From NCBI GenBank assembly GCA_963981015.1, contig CAXCCG010000005.1, positions 1 to 64,000 on the forward strand: DNA of 64,000 nucleotides, written 5' to 3'. Positions within the stretch are counted from its first letter, which is position 1. Each line of letters starts with the position of its first letter. The position numbers were made by a program, and so were the translations under genes. The DNA comes from Thiopontia sp013349825 (GTDB lineage Bacteria; Pseudomonadota; Gammaproteobacteria; GCF-002020875). Below the pieces are notes generated by a model. That model was not told the DNA's origin and searched no databases. It worked only from the letters and a program-made list of their open reading frames with translations. This document shows positions 17,155-26,069 of the stretch, in pieces.

Positions 17155-17466
17155 ATGGCTGGACAGAGAATTCGTATCCGTCTCAAAGCGTTTGATTATC
17201 GTCTAATCGATCAATCTGCACGTGAAATTGCACAGACGGCAAAGCGTACCGGAGCACAAGTTCGTGGTCCAATTCCGCTTCCAACAAAGAAAGAGCGCTT
17301 TACTGTTCTGACCTCGCCACACGTCAATAAAGACGCGCGTGACCAGTATGAACTGCGTACCCATAAGCGAATGATGGACATCGTGGACCCAACGGATAAA
17401 ACCGTGGATGCACTGATGAAACTCGACCTCGCGGCTGGCGTTGATGTACAGATCAAGCTTTCTTGA
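17155..17466 (+). CDS. rpsJ: Small ribosomal subunit protein uS10 (NusE)
   Basis: S10 is a 30S head protein and, as NusE, partners NusB on boxA RNA and binds the NusG KOW domain. The 103-residue sequence is colinear with E. coli S10 (RIRIRLKAFDYRLIDQS, TAKRTGAQVRGPIPLPT). It opens the S10 cluster. The 49-base gap from tuf is too short for the long E. coli S10 leader that L4 recognises. Confidence 0.98.
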   Translation: MAGQRIRIRLKAFDYRLIDQSAREIAQTAKRTGAQVRGPIPLPTKKERFTVLTSPHVNKDARDQYELRTHKRMMDIVDPTDKTVDALMKLDLAAGVDVQIKLS

Positions 17467-17496
17467 TAGTAAAGAGATAGAAGAGAGGATTTAGAA

Positions 17497-18141
17497 ATGT
17501 CAATCGGACTGGTAGGTCGAAAGGTCGGAATGAGTCGAGTGTTTACCGAAGCGGGTGCATCGATTCCTGTGACTGTGATTGAGGTAGAACCCAATCGTGT
17601 CACTCAGGTCAAGACTGATGAGACAGATGGATATAACGCGATTCAGGTGACAACTGGAACACGTAGAGCATCTCGGGTAACCAAGCCAATGGCTGGGCAC
17701 TATGCGAAAGCGGGTGTTGAAGCTGGGCGCGGTCTCTGGGAGTTTCGCCTGAATAGTGATGAAATTGTAAACTACGAAGCGGGTAAAGAGGTTGAGTTGG
17801 ATACGTTCGAGGCTGGACAGAAAATCGACGTGACCGGTATCAATCGTGGATTTGGTTTTCAGGGCGGTATTAAGCGTCACCACTTTAGTGGTCTCGATAA
17901 TACTCACGGAAACTCGGTTTCACACCGCTCTAATGGTTCGATCGGACAGTGTCAGACCCCCGGACGTGTAGTCAAGGGCAAGAAAATGTCGGGTCACATG
18001 GGTAATGTACAGCGTACGATGCAGAATCTGGAAGTGGTTCGTGTGGATGCTGAACGTAACCTGATTCTGGTTAAGGGCGCAGTTCCTGGTGCTAAAGGTG
18101 GTGATCTGATGATCAAACCTGCAGTCAAGGCTGGGGAATAA
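17497..18141 (+). CDS. rplC: Large ribosomal subunit protein uL3
   Basis: L3 reaches the peptidyl-transferase centre and starts 50S assembly. The protein is 214 residues (E. coli 209) and has the central loop GSIGQCQTPGRVVKGKKMSG; its Gln is the residue methylated by PrmB in E. coli. The Shine-Dalgarno GAGAGGA precedes the start. rplD follows after 11 bases. Confidence 0.98.
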   Translation: MSIGLVGRKVGMSRVFTEAGASIPVTVIEVEPNRVTQVKTDETDGYNAIQVTTGTRRASRVTKPMAGHYAKAGVEAGRGLWEFRLNSDEIVNYEAGKEVELDTFEAGQKIDVTGINRGFGFQGGIKRHHFSGLDNTHGNSVSHRSNGSIGQCQTPGRVVKGKKMSGHMGNVQRTMQNLEVVRVDAERNLILVKGAVPGAKGGDLMIKPAVKAGE

Positions 18142-18152
18142 GGAGTTAAGTC

Positions 18153-18773
18153 ATGGAATTGAATGTACGTGATTTTCCGGCAGGCAATGAGCAGTCAAAG
18201 GTCTCTGTTTCAGATACCGCGTTTGCTGCAGATTATAATGAGGCATTAATCCATCAAGTGGTTGTAGCCTATCAGGCGGGTGCGCGTGCGGGTACTGCGG
18301 CACAGAAAACACGTTCTGATGTGCGTGGTGGTGGTGCCAAGCCTTGGCGTCAGAAAGGGACAGGTCGTGCCCGTGCGGGTACAAGTCGTAGCCCAATCTG
18401 GAGAAGTGGTGGTGTAACTTTTGCCGCACGCCCAAGAAATTATGAGCAGAAGGTGAATCGTAAGATGTATCGCGCTGCGATGCGCTCTATTCTTTCTGAA
18501 CTGGTGCGTCAGGATCGTTTGACTGTTGTTTCAAGTTTGAGTGTTGAGAGCGCAAAGACCAAGGCACTGAATAGTGCGTTGAGTGGTATGGACCTTAACA
18601 ACGTATTGATTGTTTCAGGTGAAGTAGATGAGAATCTCTACCTCTCTGCACGTAACCTACCGCACGTTGGTGTGACAGATGTGACCGCAATGGATCCAGT
18701 TAGTCTGGTCTCTTACGAGAATGTATTGATGAGCGAGTCTGCACTGAAGCAGGTCGAGGAGTCACTGGCATGA
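18153..18773 (+). CDS. rplD: Large ribosomal subunit protein uL4
   Basis: L4 lines the exit tunnel with its long loop (TRSDVRGGGAKPWRQKGTGR) and in E. coli represses the S10 operon. The protein is 206 residues (E. coli 201). Its stop overlaps the rplW start (ATGA at 18770-18773), so the pair is translationally coupled. The upstream leader that L4 needs in E. coli was not recognised here. Confidence 0.98.
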   Translation: MELNVRDFPAGNEQSKVSVSDTAFAADYNEALIHQVVVAYQAGARAGTAAQKTRSDVRGGGAKPWRQKGTGRARAGTSRSPIWRSGGVTFAARPRNYEQKVNRKMYRAAMRSILSELVRQDRLTVVSSLSVESAKTKALNSALSGMDLNNVLIVSGEVDENLYLSARNLPHVGVTDVTAMDPVSLVSYENVLMSESALKQVEESLA

Positions 18774-19072
18774 GTAATAATCAAGAACGTTTGATGAAAG
18801 TCGTATTGGCACCGCACATTACTGAAAAGAGTGCGATGGCCGCAGAGATGCGCAACCAGTATGTATTTAAAGTGGCTAAGGATGCCAAGAAGCCAGAGAT
18901 CAAAGAGGCGATTGAGCTGATGTTTGATGTCAAGGTGGATGGTGTCACGATTAGCAATGTCAAAGGTAAGAGCAAACGTAGTGGTATGAAATTTGGCAGA
19001 CGTCCAAGCTGGAAGAAGGCCTTTGTTAAGTTGAGTGAAGGTCAAGAAATTCAATTCATGGATGCCGAATAA
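18770..19072 (+). CDS. rplW: Large ribosomal subunit protein uL23
   Basis: L23 lies at the tunnel exit and docks trigger factor and SRP. The 100-residue length and the motifs PHITEKSAM and KFGRRPSWKKAFVKL match the family. The start overlaps the rplD stop by 4 bases. Confidence 0.97.
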   Translation: MSNNQERLMKVVLAPHITEKSAMAAEMRNQYVFKVAKDAKKPEIKEAIELMFDVKVDGVTISNVKGKSKRSGMKFGRRPSWKKAFVKLSEGQEIQFMDAE

Positions 19073-19111
19073 GGGCTGGGATCAGAGAGTTTTCGAAGGG
19101 ATAGTATAAAG

Positions 19112-19939
19112 ATGGCAATCGTAAAATCTAAACCAACCTCGCCAGGACGTCGTTTTGTCGTTTCAGTGGTGAACCAGAATCTGCATAAAGGTAAGCCTCA
19201 TGCAGCGTTGGTGGCAAAGAAATCCAAAAATGGTGGTCGTAATAATGCGGGCCGTATCACAACACGTCATCGTGGTGGTGGTCATAAGCAACGTTATCGT
19301 GTTATTGACTTCAAGCGTAACAAGGATGGGATTCCAGCCAAGGTAGAGCGTCTGGAGTATGATCCTAACCGTACTGCAAATATTGCATTAGTGCTTTATG
19401 CAGATGGAGAACGTCGCTATATCATTGCGCCTAAGGGAGTCTCTGCTGAAGACACGTTGATGTCAGGTAGTGGTGCTGAGATCAAAACTGGTAACACTAT
19501 GGCTCTGCGTGATATGCCATTGGGTACTACAGTTCACTGTATTGAGCTGAAGCCAGGTAAAGGTGCCCAGGTTGCACGCTCAGCGGGAACTTCCGCTCAG
19601 TTTGTAGCGAAAGAGGGTGCATTTGCAACCTTACGTCTGCGCTCTGGAGAGATGCGCAAGATTTTGCTCGATTGCCGTGCAACCATCGGTGAAGTGAGTA
19701 ATGGTGAGCATTCACTAAGAAAATTAGGTAAAGCGGGTGCTACTCGCTGGCGTGGTGTTCGTCCGACCGTCCGCGGTGTTGCGATGAATCCAGTTGACCA
19801 TCCACATGGCGGTGGTGAGGGGCGTACTTCGGGTGGTCGTCATCCGGTCTCTCCATGGGGTATGCCTACCAAGGGTTATAAGACGCGTTCCAATAAACGT
19901 ACGGATCAGTATATTGTCCGTCGTCGGAACAAGAAATAA
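19112..19939 (+). CDS. rplB: Large ribosomal subunit protein uL2
   Basis: L2 is required for subunit association and peptidyl transfer. The 275-residue protein contains the conserved C-terminal segment MNPVDHPHGGGEGR with the His that is invariant near the catalytic centre, then SPWGMPTKGYKTR. The length matches E. coli (273). It lies in the canonical rplW-rplB-rpsS order. Confidence 0.99.
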   Translation: MAIVKSKPTSPGRRFVVSVVNQNLHKGKPHAALVAKKSKNGGRNNAGRITTRHRGGGHKQRYRVIDFKRNKDGIPAKVERLEYDPNRTANIALVLYADGERRYIIAPKGVSAEDTLMSGSGAEIKTGNTMALRDMPLGTTVHCIELKPGKGAQVARSAGTSAQFVAKEGAFATLRLRSGEMRKILLDCRATIGEVSNGEHSLRKLGKAGATRWRGVRPTVRGVAMNPVDHPHGGGEGRTSGGRHPVSPWGMPTKGYKTRSNKRTDQYIVRRRNKK

Positions 19940-19976
19940 TAGAGTATAAACGAGTAACTGAGCCGAGGATTATAAC

Positions 19977-20252
19977 GTGCCACGTTCAATTAAAAAGGGT
20001 CCATTCATCGATGAGCATCTTCGCGTAAAAGTGAAAAAGGCAGTCGAAAGTAGTGACCGTCGTCCTATTAAAACCTGGTCCAGAAGATCCATGATTATGC
20101 CTGAGATGATTGGCCTCACAATTGCCATTCATAATGGTCGTCAACATGTACCTGTGTTGATTAATGAGAACATGGTCGGTCACAAGCTGGGTGAGTTTGC
20201 GCTGACGCGTACCTATCGTGGTCATGCTGCAGACAAAAAGTCGAAAAGGTAG
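19977..20252 (+). CDS. rpsS: Small ribosomal subunit protein uS19
   Basis: S19 binds S13 in the 30S head near the A-site tRNA. The 91-residue protein begins PRSIKKGPFIDEHLRVKV, typical of the family. The start codon is GTG at 19977, with a GAGG-type Shine-Dalgarno sequence at 19964-19967. rplV follows after 5 bases. Confidence 0.98.
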   Translation: MPRSIKKGPFIDEHLRVKVKKAVESSDRRPIKTWSRRSMIMPEMIGLTIAIHNGRQHVPVLINENMVGHKLGEFALTRTYRGHAADKKSKR

Positions 20253-20257
20253 AGATT

Positions 20258-20590
20258 ATGGAAACGGTTGCAAAGCTTAAAAATGCAAAAATTTCTGCAC
20301 AGAAGGTGCGTCTGGTTGTTGATCAGATTCGTGGTCTTCCGGTAGAAAATGCAGTAGATCTGCTTCGATTTAGTAACAAAAAAGCCGCACATATTGTAGG
20401 TAAGATACTGAATTCTGCGATTGCTAATGCAGAACATAATGAAGGTGCAGATATTGATGAATTGAAGGTCTCGACGGCATTTGTCGACGAAGGCCCGACA
20501 TATAAGCGAATTCAACCTCGTGCGAAAGGTCGTGCGAACCGAATTCTTAAACGAACCAGCCATATTAGTGTGGCTGTTTCAGATCGCTGA
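20258..20590 (+). CDS. rplV: Large ribosomal subunit protein uL22
   Basis: L22 has a beta hairpin that narrows the exit tunnel. The protein is 110 residues, exactly the E. coli length, and contains SAQKVRLVVDQIRG and RAKGRANRILKRTSHI. It is tightly packed between rpsS and rpsC (gaps of 5 and 11 bases). Confidence 0.98.
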   Translation: METVAKLKNAKISAQKVRLVVDQIRGLPVENAVDLLRFSNKKAAHIVGKILNSAIANAEHNEGADIDELKVSTAFVDEGPTYKRIQPRAKGRANRILKRTSHISVAVSDR

Positions 20591-20601
20591 GGAATAGCGG
20601 A

Positions 20602-21279
20602 ATGGGTCAAAAAGTACATCCAATTGGTTACCGTCTGGGATACATCAAGGACTGGAACTCTACCTGGTATGCAGATAGTAAAAACTATGCAGATCAACTG
20701 TTTGCGGATATCTCTATTCGAGAGTTCCTGAAAAAGCGCTTGGCGCAAGCTTCAGTAAGCCGTATCCTGATTGAGCGTCCGTCAGGTAATGCTCGAATTA
20801 CTATACATACAGCTCGTCCTGGTATCGTAATTGGTAAGAAGGGTGAGGATATTGAGAAGCTGCGTCGTGAAGTCACGGCGAGAATGGGAATTCCTGTCCA
20901 GATTAATATCGAAGAGATTCGTAAGCCTGAGCTGGATGCCCAGTTAGTTGCAGAAGGGATTGCACAACAGCTGGAAAAGCGTATTATGTTTCGCCGCGCG
21001 ATGAAACGTTCTGTTGGTAATACCATGCGCTTGGGTGGTAAAGGGATTCGTATCAATGTATCCGGTCGTTTGAATGGTGCAGAGATTGCACGAACTGAGT
21101 GGTATCGTGAAGGACGTGTTCCTCTACATACCTTGAGAGCAGATATTGATTACGGCTTTGCTGAAGCTGAGACCACTTATGGAATCATCGGCATCAAAGT
21201 ATGGATCTTCAAGGGAGAGGTCTATAACACCTCTGTCAATAGTGAAGAGCCAGAGACTGTTGATAGTACCGCGAAGTAA
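20602..21279 (+). CDS. rpsC: Small ribosomal subunit protein uS3
   Basis: S3 forms the mRNA entry channel together with S4 and S5. The 225-residue protein opens MGQKVHPIGYRLGYIKDW and carries the KH motif GIVIGKKGEDIEKLR. The length is close to E. coli (233). It lies in the normal rplV-rpsC-rplP order. Confidence 0.98.
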   Translation: MGQKVHPIGYRLGYIKDWNSTWYADSKNYADQLFADISIREFLKKRLAQASVSRILIERPSGNARITIHTARPGIVIGKKGEDIEKLRREVTARMGIPVQINIEEIRKPELDAQLVAEGIAQQLEKRIMFRRAMKRSVGNTMRLGGKGIRINVSGRLNGAEIARTEWYREGRVPLHTLRADIDYGFAEAETTYGIIGIKVWIFKGEVYNTSVNSEEPETVDSTAK

Positions 21280-21317
21280 AGCAATAGAATTAGTCTAAGA
21301 GATAGGGAAGAAGAGCA

Positions 21318-21731
21318 ATGCTTCAACCGAAAAGAACAAAATTCCGTAAGCAGCATAAAGGAAGAAACCGTGGCTTGTCACAAAACGGAAACTCAGTCAG
21401 TTTTGGTGAGTTTGGCCTGAAAGCAACGGGACGAGGACGAATCACGGCGCGTCAGATTGAGGCGGCACGTCGTACCATTTCACGTCAGGTAAAACGTGGT
21501 GGTAAATTAACGATTCGTATTTTTCCTGACAAGCCAATTACCAAGAAGCCTCTAGAGGTTCGTCAAGGTAAAGGTAAGGGTAATGTAGAGTATTGGGTTG
21601 CTCTGATTCAACCTGGAAAGATGTTGTATGAGATCGAAGGTGTACCTGAAGAGTTGGCGCGTGAGGCCTTTAAGCTTGCTGCAGCAAAACTTCCTGTATC
21701 AACAATTTTTGTGGCAAGAACCCCTCTGTAA
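21318..21731 (+). CDS. rplP: Large ribosomal subunit protein uL16
   Basis: L16 organises the A-site region of the 50S subunit. The 137-residue protein begins MLQPKRTKFRKQHKGRNRG and contains ITARQIEAARRTISRQVKRGG; the Arg before GG corresponds to the residue hydroxylated by RoxA in E. coli. rpmC follows within 12 bases. Confidence 0.98.
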   Translation: MLQPKRTKFRKQHKGRNRGLSQNGNSVSFGEFGLKATGRGRITARQIEAARRTISRQVKRGGKLTIRIFPDKPITKKPLEVRQGKGKGNVEYWVALIQPGKMLYEIEGVPEELAREAFKLAAAKLPVSTIFVARTPL

Positions 21732-21743
21732 CAGGTTATCGTG

Positions 21744-21941
21744 ATGAAGACAAGTGAACTGAGAGAAAAGAGCGAAGCAGATCTGCAGACAGAGTTGCAG
21801 GCGATGTTACGTGAACAATTTAATTTACGTATGCAGCGTGCTACAAACCAGCTGTCTGATAACAGTCAGATGAAAAAGGTTCGTCGCAATATCGCGCGTG
21901 TAAAGACTATTATGAATGAAAAACAGAGTACTGCATCATGA
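21744..21941 (+). CDS. rpmC: Large ribosomal subunit protein uL29
   Basis: L29 sits by the tunnel exit next to L23. ATG at 21744 was chosen because it gives MKTSELREKSEADLQTEL, aligned with the family start; an in-frame GTG one codon earlier adds only one residue. The product is 65 residues. Its stop overlaps the rpsQ start (ATGA at 21938-21941). Confidence 0.95.
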   Translation: MKTSELREKSEADLQTELQAMLREQFNLRMQRATNQLSDNSQMKKVRRNIARVKTIMNEKQSTAS

Positions 21942-22204
21942 CAGATCAGAGTGGAATAGTAAGAACGATCACGGGTCGTGTTGTCTCTAATAAAGGAGAC
22001 AAAAGCATTACAGTGATGGTAGAGCGTCAGGTAAAGCACCCTATTTACAAAAAATTCATCAAGCGTTCAACTAAATTGAGAGCGCATGATGAGAGCAATC
22101 AGTGTAATGAGGGTGATCTTGTTACTATTCAGCCTTGTCGACCAATATCAAAGAGTAAATCTTTTATGTTAGTCGAGGTTCTTGAGTCTGCAGCAGCAGG
22201 TTAG
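21938..22204 (+). CDS. rpsQ: Small ribosomal subunit protein uS17
   Basis: S17 is a primary 16S rRNA-binding protein with an OB fold. The 88-residue product contains GRVVSNKGDKSITVMVERQ and HPIYKKFIKRSTKLRAHDE. It is coupled to rpmC by a 4-base overlap and ends the S10-operon set of genes; rplN follows after 54 bases. Confidence 0.98.
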   Translation: MTDQSGIVRTITGRVVSNKGDKSITVMVERQVKHPIYKKFIKRSTKLRAHDESNQCNEGDLVTIQPCRPISKSKSFMLVEVLESAAAG

Positions 22205-22258
22205 TTGACAACTCAAGATTATAAGATGATAAATAGAAATAGAGATTGGAGATAACCA

Positions 22259-22627
22259 ATGATTCAGATGCAATCCACATTGAGTGTTGCTGATAACAGT
22301 GGCGCAAAAAAGGTCATGTGCATCAAGGTGCTTGGTGGTTCCAAGCGTCGTTACGCAGGAATTGGTGATGTGATTAAGGTCAGTGTTAAAGAAGCACTGC
22401 CACGTGGCAAGGTCAAGAAAGGTGACGTATACAATGCAGTTGTTGTACGCACACGTAAAGGTGTTCGCCGCCCGGATGGTTCATTGATCCGCTTCGATGG
22501 TAATGCAGCAGTAATGCTGAATGCCAAGCATGAACCTATTGGCACACGTATCTTTGGACCTGTGACACGTGAACTTCGTGGTAAGAAATTCATGAAGATC
22601 GTCTCATTGGCACCAGAAGTTATTTAA
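22259..22627 (+). CDS. rplN: Large ribosomal subunit protein uL14
   Basis: L14 lies at the subunit interface and is the target of the silencing factor RsfS. The 122-residue protein starts MIQMQSTLSVADNSGAKKVM, nearly identical to the family. It is the first gene of the spc set. The 54-base gap upstream shows no convincing promoter, so the S10 and spc sets may be one transcript. Confidence 0.98.
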   Translation: MIQMQSTLSVADNSGAKKVMCIKVLGGSKRRYAGIGDVIKVSVKEALPRGKVKKGDVYNAVVVRTRKGVRRPDGSLIRFDGNAAVMLNAKHEPIGTRIFGPVTRELRGKKFMKIVSLAPEVI

Positions 22628-22659
22628 GTAAACAATAGTAATTATTTAGAGATAACGAT

Positions 22660-22980
22660 ATGCGCAGGATTAAAAAAGGTGATGAGGTAATAGTCCTCAC
22701 TGGCAAAGATAGTGGTCAGAGAGGTACCGTTGCACGAGTGATTTTCGAGAAGGATCGCTTGGTTGTAGATGGTATCAATATGGTTAAAAAACATACCAAG
22801 CCTAACCCCAATCTTGGCATTGCCGGCGGGATCGTGGAGAAAGAGATGTCTATCCATATCTCTAATGTTGCTCTCTATAATAATGCAACTGGAAAGGCAG
22901 ATCGTGTCGGTTTCAAAACCCTGGATGATGGACGCAAAGTACGTTATTTCAAGTCCAGCGGCGAAGTCGTTGACGCGTAA
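22660..22980 (+). CDS. rplX: Large ribosomal subunit protein uL24
   Basis: L24 is an assembly initiator with a KOW motif (KGDEVIVLTGKDSGQRGTV). The 106-residue length agrees with the family. In E. coli, S8 represses the spc operon at the rplX-rplE junction; the junction here is 22 bases. Confidence 0.97.
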   Translation: MRRIKKGDEVIVLTGKDSGQRGTVARVIFEKDRLVVDGINMVKKHTKPNPNLGIAGGIVEKEMSIHISNVALYNNATGKADRVGFKTLDDGRKVRYFKSSGEVVDA

Positions 22981-23002
22981 ACTTGATACATAGGAAAAGG
23001 TC

Positions 23003-23542
23003 ATGAGTATCAGTAAAGAGCACTATAACAGCACGGTTGTAAACCAGTTGATGGAACAGTTCGGTTACAAAAGTGTAATGGAAGTTCCAAAAATCACTAA
23101 GATTACCCTCAATATGGGTGTTGGTGAGGCGGTCGGAGATAAGAAAATTCTCGATCATGCATTCTCCGACATGCAGAAAATTGCAGGTCAAAAGCCAGTA
23201 AAAACATTGGCGCGTCTCTCTATCGCAGGTTTTAAAATTCGTGATGGATGGCCGATTGGTTGTAAAGTAACATTACGTAGTGCGCGTATGTATGAGTTCC
23301 TAGATCGACTGATAGCGATATCGATTCCACGAATTCGAGATTTCCGTGGTCTTAATGGAAAGTCTTTTGATGGGCAGGGCAACTACAGTATGGGTGTGAC
23401 TGAGCAGATTATTTTTCCAGAGATTGACTACGACAAAGTGGATGCACTCCGTGGACTGGATATCAGTGTAGTAACAACGGCTAAGAATGATGAGGAAGGT
23501 AAGGCGCTGCTGGCAGCAATGAACTTCCCCTTCAAGAATTAG
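23003..23542 (+). CDS. rplE: Large ribosomal subunit protein uL5
   Basis: L5 binds 5S rRNA and contacts P-site tRNA. The 179-residue protein has VPKITKITLNMGVGEAVGDKK near the N-terminus and RDFRGLNGKSFDGQGNYSMG in the second half. The length is identical to E. coli L5. Confidence 0.98.
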   Translation: MSISKEHYNSTVVNQLMEQFGYKSVMEVPKITKITLNMGVGEAVGDKKILDHAFSDMQKIAGQKPVKTLARLSIAGFKIRDGWPIGCKVTLRSARMYEFLDRLIAISIPRIRDFRGLNGKSFDGQGNYSMGVTEQIIFPEIDYDKVDALRGLDISVVTTAKNDEEGKALLAAMNFPFKN

Positions 23543-23585
23543 TAAGCAGTATTTAGAAGTAATTTAGGAATAGGAATTAGATAGT

Positions 23586-23891
23586 ATGGCAAAGACCTCT
23601 ATGATTCAGCGCGAATTACGCCGCGAGAAACTGGTTAAGAAGTACGCGGCAAAACGTGCAGAGCTGAAGAGCACGATGATCAACGCGGATGTTACTGCAG
23701 AAGAGAGAGCAGCAGCACGTCGTAAGTTCAATATGTTACCGAGAGACTCTAGCTCGTCACGTCTGCATAATCGCTGTAATCTGACGGGACGTCCACACGG
23801 ATACTATAGAAAGTTCGGGCTCAGCCGTAATAAGTTGCGTGAAGCAACCATGCGCGGTGATGTGCCAGGATTGAGAAAGGCTAGCTGGTAA
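23586..23891 (+). CDS. rpsN: Small ribosomal subunit protein uS14 (zinc-free form)
   Basis: S14 is a late-assembling protein of the 30S head. The 101-residue protein lacks the CxxC pairs of the short zinc-binding S14 and is therefore the long zinc-independent form. It contains LPRDSSSSRLHNRCNLTGRP and ends VPGLRKASW, as in E. coli. Confidence 0.98.
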   Translation: MAKTSMIQRELRREKLVKKYAAKRAELKSTMINADVTAEERAAARRKFNMLPRDSSSSRLHNRCNLTGRPHGYYRKFGLSRNKLREATMRGDVPGLRKASW

Positions 23892-23957
23892 GCCAGAGCC
23901 TCAAGATTGATTACAAGTTAATTCATTACAAACAGATATGTTTTTGGAAAAGTAAAG

Positions 23958-24353
23958 ATGAGTATGCAAGACCCAATCGCGGATATGCTAACCCGCATCC
24001 GCAATGCGCTGGCAGTTGAGAAACAAGTGGTAGCAATGCCCTCTTCTCGCATTAAAACTGCAATTGCAAATGTAATGAAAGAGGAAGGCTATATCTCTGA
24101 TTTCTCTGTTGCTGAGGCAGGAGGCAAGGCTGAGTTGAAGATTGAACTCAAATACTTCCAGGGACGCCCTGTCATTGAGATGATGAAACGCGTAAGCCGC
24201 CCCGGTTTGCGTACCTATAAAGGTAAAGGTGAGCTACCGTCGGTCAATAACGGACTGGGTATCGCTATCATCTCTACACCGAATGGTCTGATGACAGATC
24301 GAGCAGCGAAATCTGCTGGTGTAGGCGGTGAAGTCATCTGTTACGTCTATTAA
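23958..24353 (+). CDS. rpsH: Small ribosomal subunit protein uS8
   Basis: S8 is a primary 16S rRNA binder and, in E. coli, the spc operon repressor. The 131-residue product begins SMQDPIADMLTRIRNA and ends GVGGEVICYVY, both family hallmarks. The upstream spacer is 66 bases. Confidence 0.98.
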   Translation: MSMQDPIADMLTRIRNALAVEKQVVAMPSSRIKTAIANVMKEEGYISDFSVAEAGGKAELKIELKYFQGRPVIEMMKRVSRPGLRTYKGKGELPSVNNGLGIAIISTPNGLMTDRAAKSAGVGGEVICYVY

Positions 24354-24384
24354 TCTAACTAGTTGCTGAGTTCAGGAAAGTAAA

Positions 24385-24915
24385 ATGTCTAGAGTTGCAA
24401 AAGCTCCTGTTGAGATCCCTGCTGGTGTAGATATCTCTGTAAACGGGCAAAAAATTCAGATCAAGGGTGCGAATGGTAACTTTGATTATCAGGTACATGA
24501 AACAGTTGCTGTAGAAGTTGAAGGCAATCAGGTTCGTGTCGCACCTAAAGGTGGAAAAGAGACCATTGCAATGGCAGGTACCATGCGTGCGCTGATCAAC
24601 AATATGGTGGTTGGAGTAACCCAGGGGTTTGAGAAGAAATTGACACTGATTGGTGTTGGTTATCGTGCAAAATCGGCAGGTAAAAGCTTGGAGTTAACAC
24701 TCGGCTTCTCACATCCTGTAAACTACGCGATCCCTGACGGGATCACCATTGAAACCCCATCTACGACAGAGGTGGTTGTTAAAGGTGCAGACAAACAGAA
24801 AGTGGGTCAGGTTGCGGCCGAAATTCGTGCCTATCGCCCACCAGAGCCTTATAAAGGCAAGGGTGTTCGCTATACGGACGAGTATGTGATCCGTAAAGAA
24901 GCGAAGAAGAAATAG
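24385..24915 (+). CDS. rplF: Large ribosomal subunit protein uL6
   Basis: L6 lies near the sarcin-ricin loop and factor-binding site. The 176-residue protein starts SRVAKAPVEIPAGVDIS and ends with PEPYKGKGVRYTDEYVIRKE, typical of the family. The length equals E. coli L6 (177) within one residue. Confidence 0.98.
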   Translation: MSRVAKAPVEIPAGVDISVNGQKIQIKGANGNFDYQVHETVAVEVEGNQVRVAPKGGKETIAMAGTMRALINNMVVGVTQGFEKKLTLIGVGYRAKSAGKSLELTLGFSHPVNYAIPDGITIETPSTTEVVVKGADKQKVGQVAAEIRAYRPPEPYKGKGVRYTDEYVIRKEAKKK

Positions 24916-24969
24916 TCGAAAAAAGTGTAATTGTATTTGTGATACCTGGATTGGTTATAGGATTGTTCA

Positions 24970-25317
24970 ATGGATAAGAAGCAGAGTCGTCAACGTCGCG
25001 CTAGACGTACACGAGCAAAGATCAGAGAGTTGGGTGTGCCACGTTTAACTGTGCACCGTACTCCAAGTCACATCTATGCACAGGTGATTGATAGTGATGC
25101 AAAGGTTGTTGCAAGTGCATCCAGTGTACTTGCTGAAGTGCGTGCAGCAGGGGCAACAGGTAATGTTACTACAGCCATGACTGTCGGTAAGATGATCGCA
25201 GAGCGTACAAAAGAGGCCGGGATTACCCGTGTTGCTTTTGACCGTTCAGGCTTTAAATATCATGGTCGTGTTCAGGCGCTGGCAGATGCAGCCCGTGAGA
25301 ACGGCCTCGAGTTTTAA
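24970..25317 (+). CDS. rplR: Large ribosomal subunit protein uL18
   Basis: L18 binds 5S rRNA in the central protuberance. The 115-residue product begins DKKQSRQRRARRTRAKIRE and has the C-terminal motif FDRSGFKYHGRVQALADAAR. E. coli L18 has 117 residues. Confidence 0.98.
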   Translation: MDKKQSRQRRARRTRAKIRELGVPRLTVHRTPSHIYAQVIDSDAKVVASASSVLAEVRAAGATGNVTTAMTVGKMIAERTKEAGITRVAFDRSGFKYHGRVQALADAARENGLEF

Positions 25318-25368
25318 TCGCGTCTACCCTCAAAATAGATCGCTGAGAGAAGAATTAGGAAATCGAAG

Positions 25369-25878
25369 ATGGCTGAGAAACAGTTCAAAAAAGATAATGA
25401 CGATGACATGCTGGAGAAGCTGGTTGCTGTCAACCGTGTAGCAAAAACCGTTAAAGGTGGTCGTATTTTCTCATTCACTGCACTGACTGTCGTGGGTGAC
25501 GGAAACGGTAAAATTGGCTTTGGTTATGGCAAGGCACGTGAAGTCCCTTTGGCCATTCAAAAGGCTATGGAGCGTGCGCGACGTAATATCAAAAGCGTCA
25601 GCCTGAACGGTGGAACTCTGCAATACCCAATCCGTGCTCGTCATGGTGCCGCAGATATTTATATGCAACCCGCATCTGAAGGTACGGGTATTATTGCAGG
25701 TGGTGCGATGCGTGCTGTTTTTGAGGTTGTTGGTGTGCACAATGTACTGGCAAAACGTAATGGCTCATCCAATCCAATCAATGTAGTTCGCGCAACAATC
25801 AAGGGGCTGACAGATATGAATAGCCCGGAGCAAATTGCTGCGAAGCGTGGAAAAACGGTCGAAGAGATTCTAGGGTAA
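25369..25878 (+). CDS. rpsE: Small ribosomal subunit protein uS5
   Basis: S5 helps form the mRNA entry pore and affects fidelity. The 169-residue protein contains the double-stranded RNA-binding segment and the conserved GNGKIGFGYGKAREVPLAIQ and GTGIIAGGAMRAVFEVVGV. The segment around VAKTVKGGRIFSF, where spectinomycin-resistance changes occur in E. coli, looks wild type. Confidence 0.98.
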   Translation: MAEKQFKKDNDDDMLEKLVAVNRVAKTVKGGRIFSFTALTVVGDGNGKIGFGYGKAREVPLAIQKAMERARRNIKSVSLNGGTLQYPIRARHGAADIYMQPASEGTGIIAGGAMRAVFEVVGVHNVLAKRNGSSNPINVVRATIKGLTDMNSPEQIAAKRGKTVEEILG

Positions 25879-25884
25879 ATCGTT

Positions 25885-26067
25885 ATGGCAGATAATAAAA
25901 TTACTTTGACACTGGTCAAAAGTCTGATCGGTCGTCTACCAGCACATAAAGCGTGTGCTGCAGGTCTAGGAATTCGTCGTATGCACCAGACTGTTTCAGT
26001 CATTGATACGCCTGAAAACCGTGGAATGATTAACAAAATCAGCTATATGCTGAAGGTGGAGGACTAA
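25885..26067 (+). CDS. rpmD: Large ribosomal subunit protein uL30
   Basis: L30 is a small 50S protein. The 60-residue product has TLVKSLIGRLPAHKACAAGLG and the RRMHQTVSVIDTPENRGMINK pattern of the family. It is tightly packed between rpsE (6 bases) and rplO (2 bases). Confidence 0.97.
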   Translation: MADNKITLTLVKSLIGRLPAHKACAAGLGIRRMHQTVSVIDTPENRGMINKISYMLKVED

Positions 26068-26069
26068 TC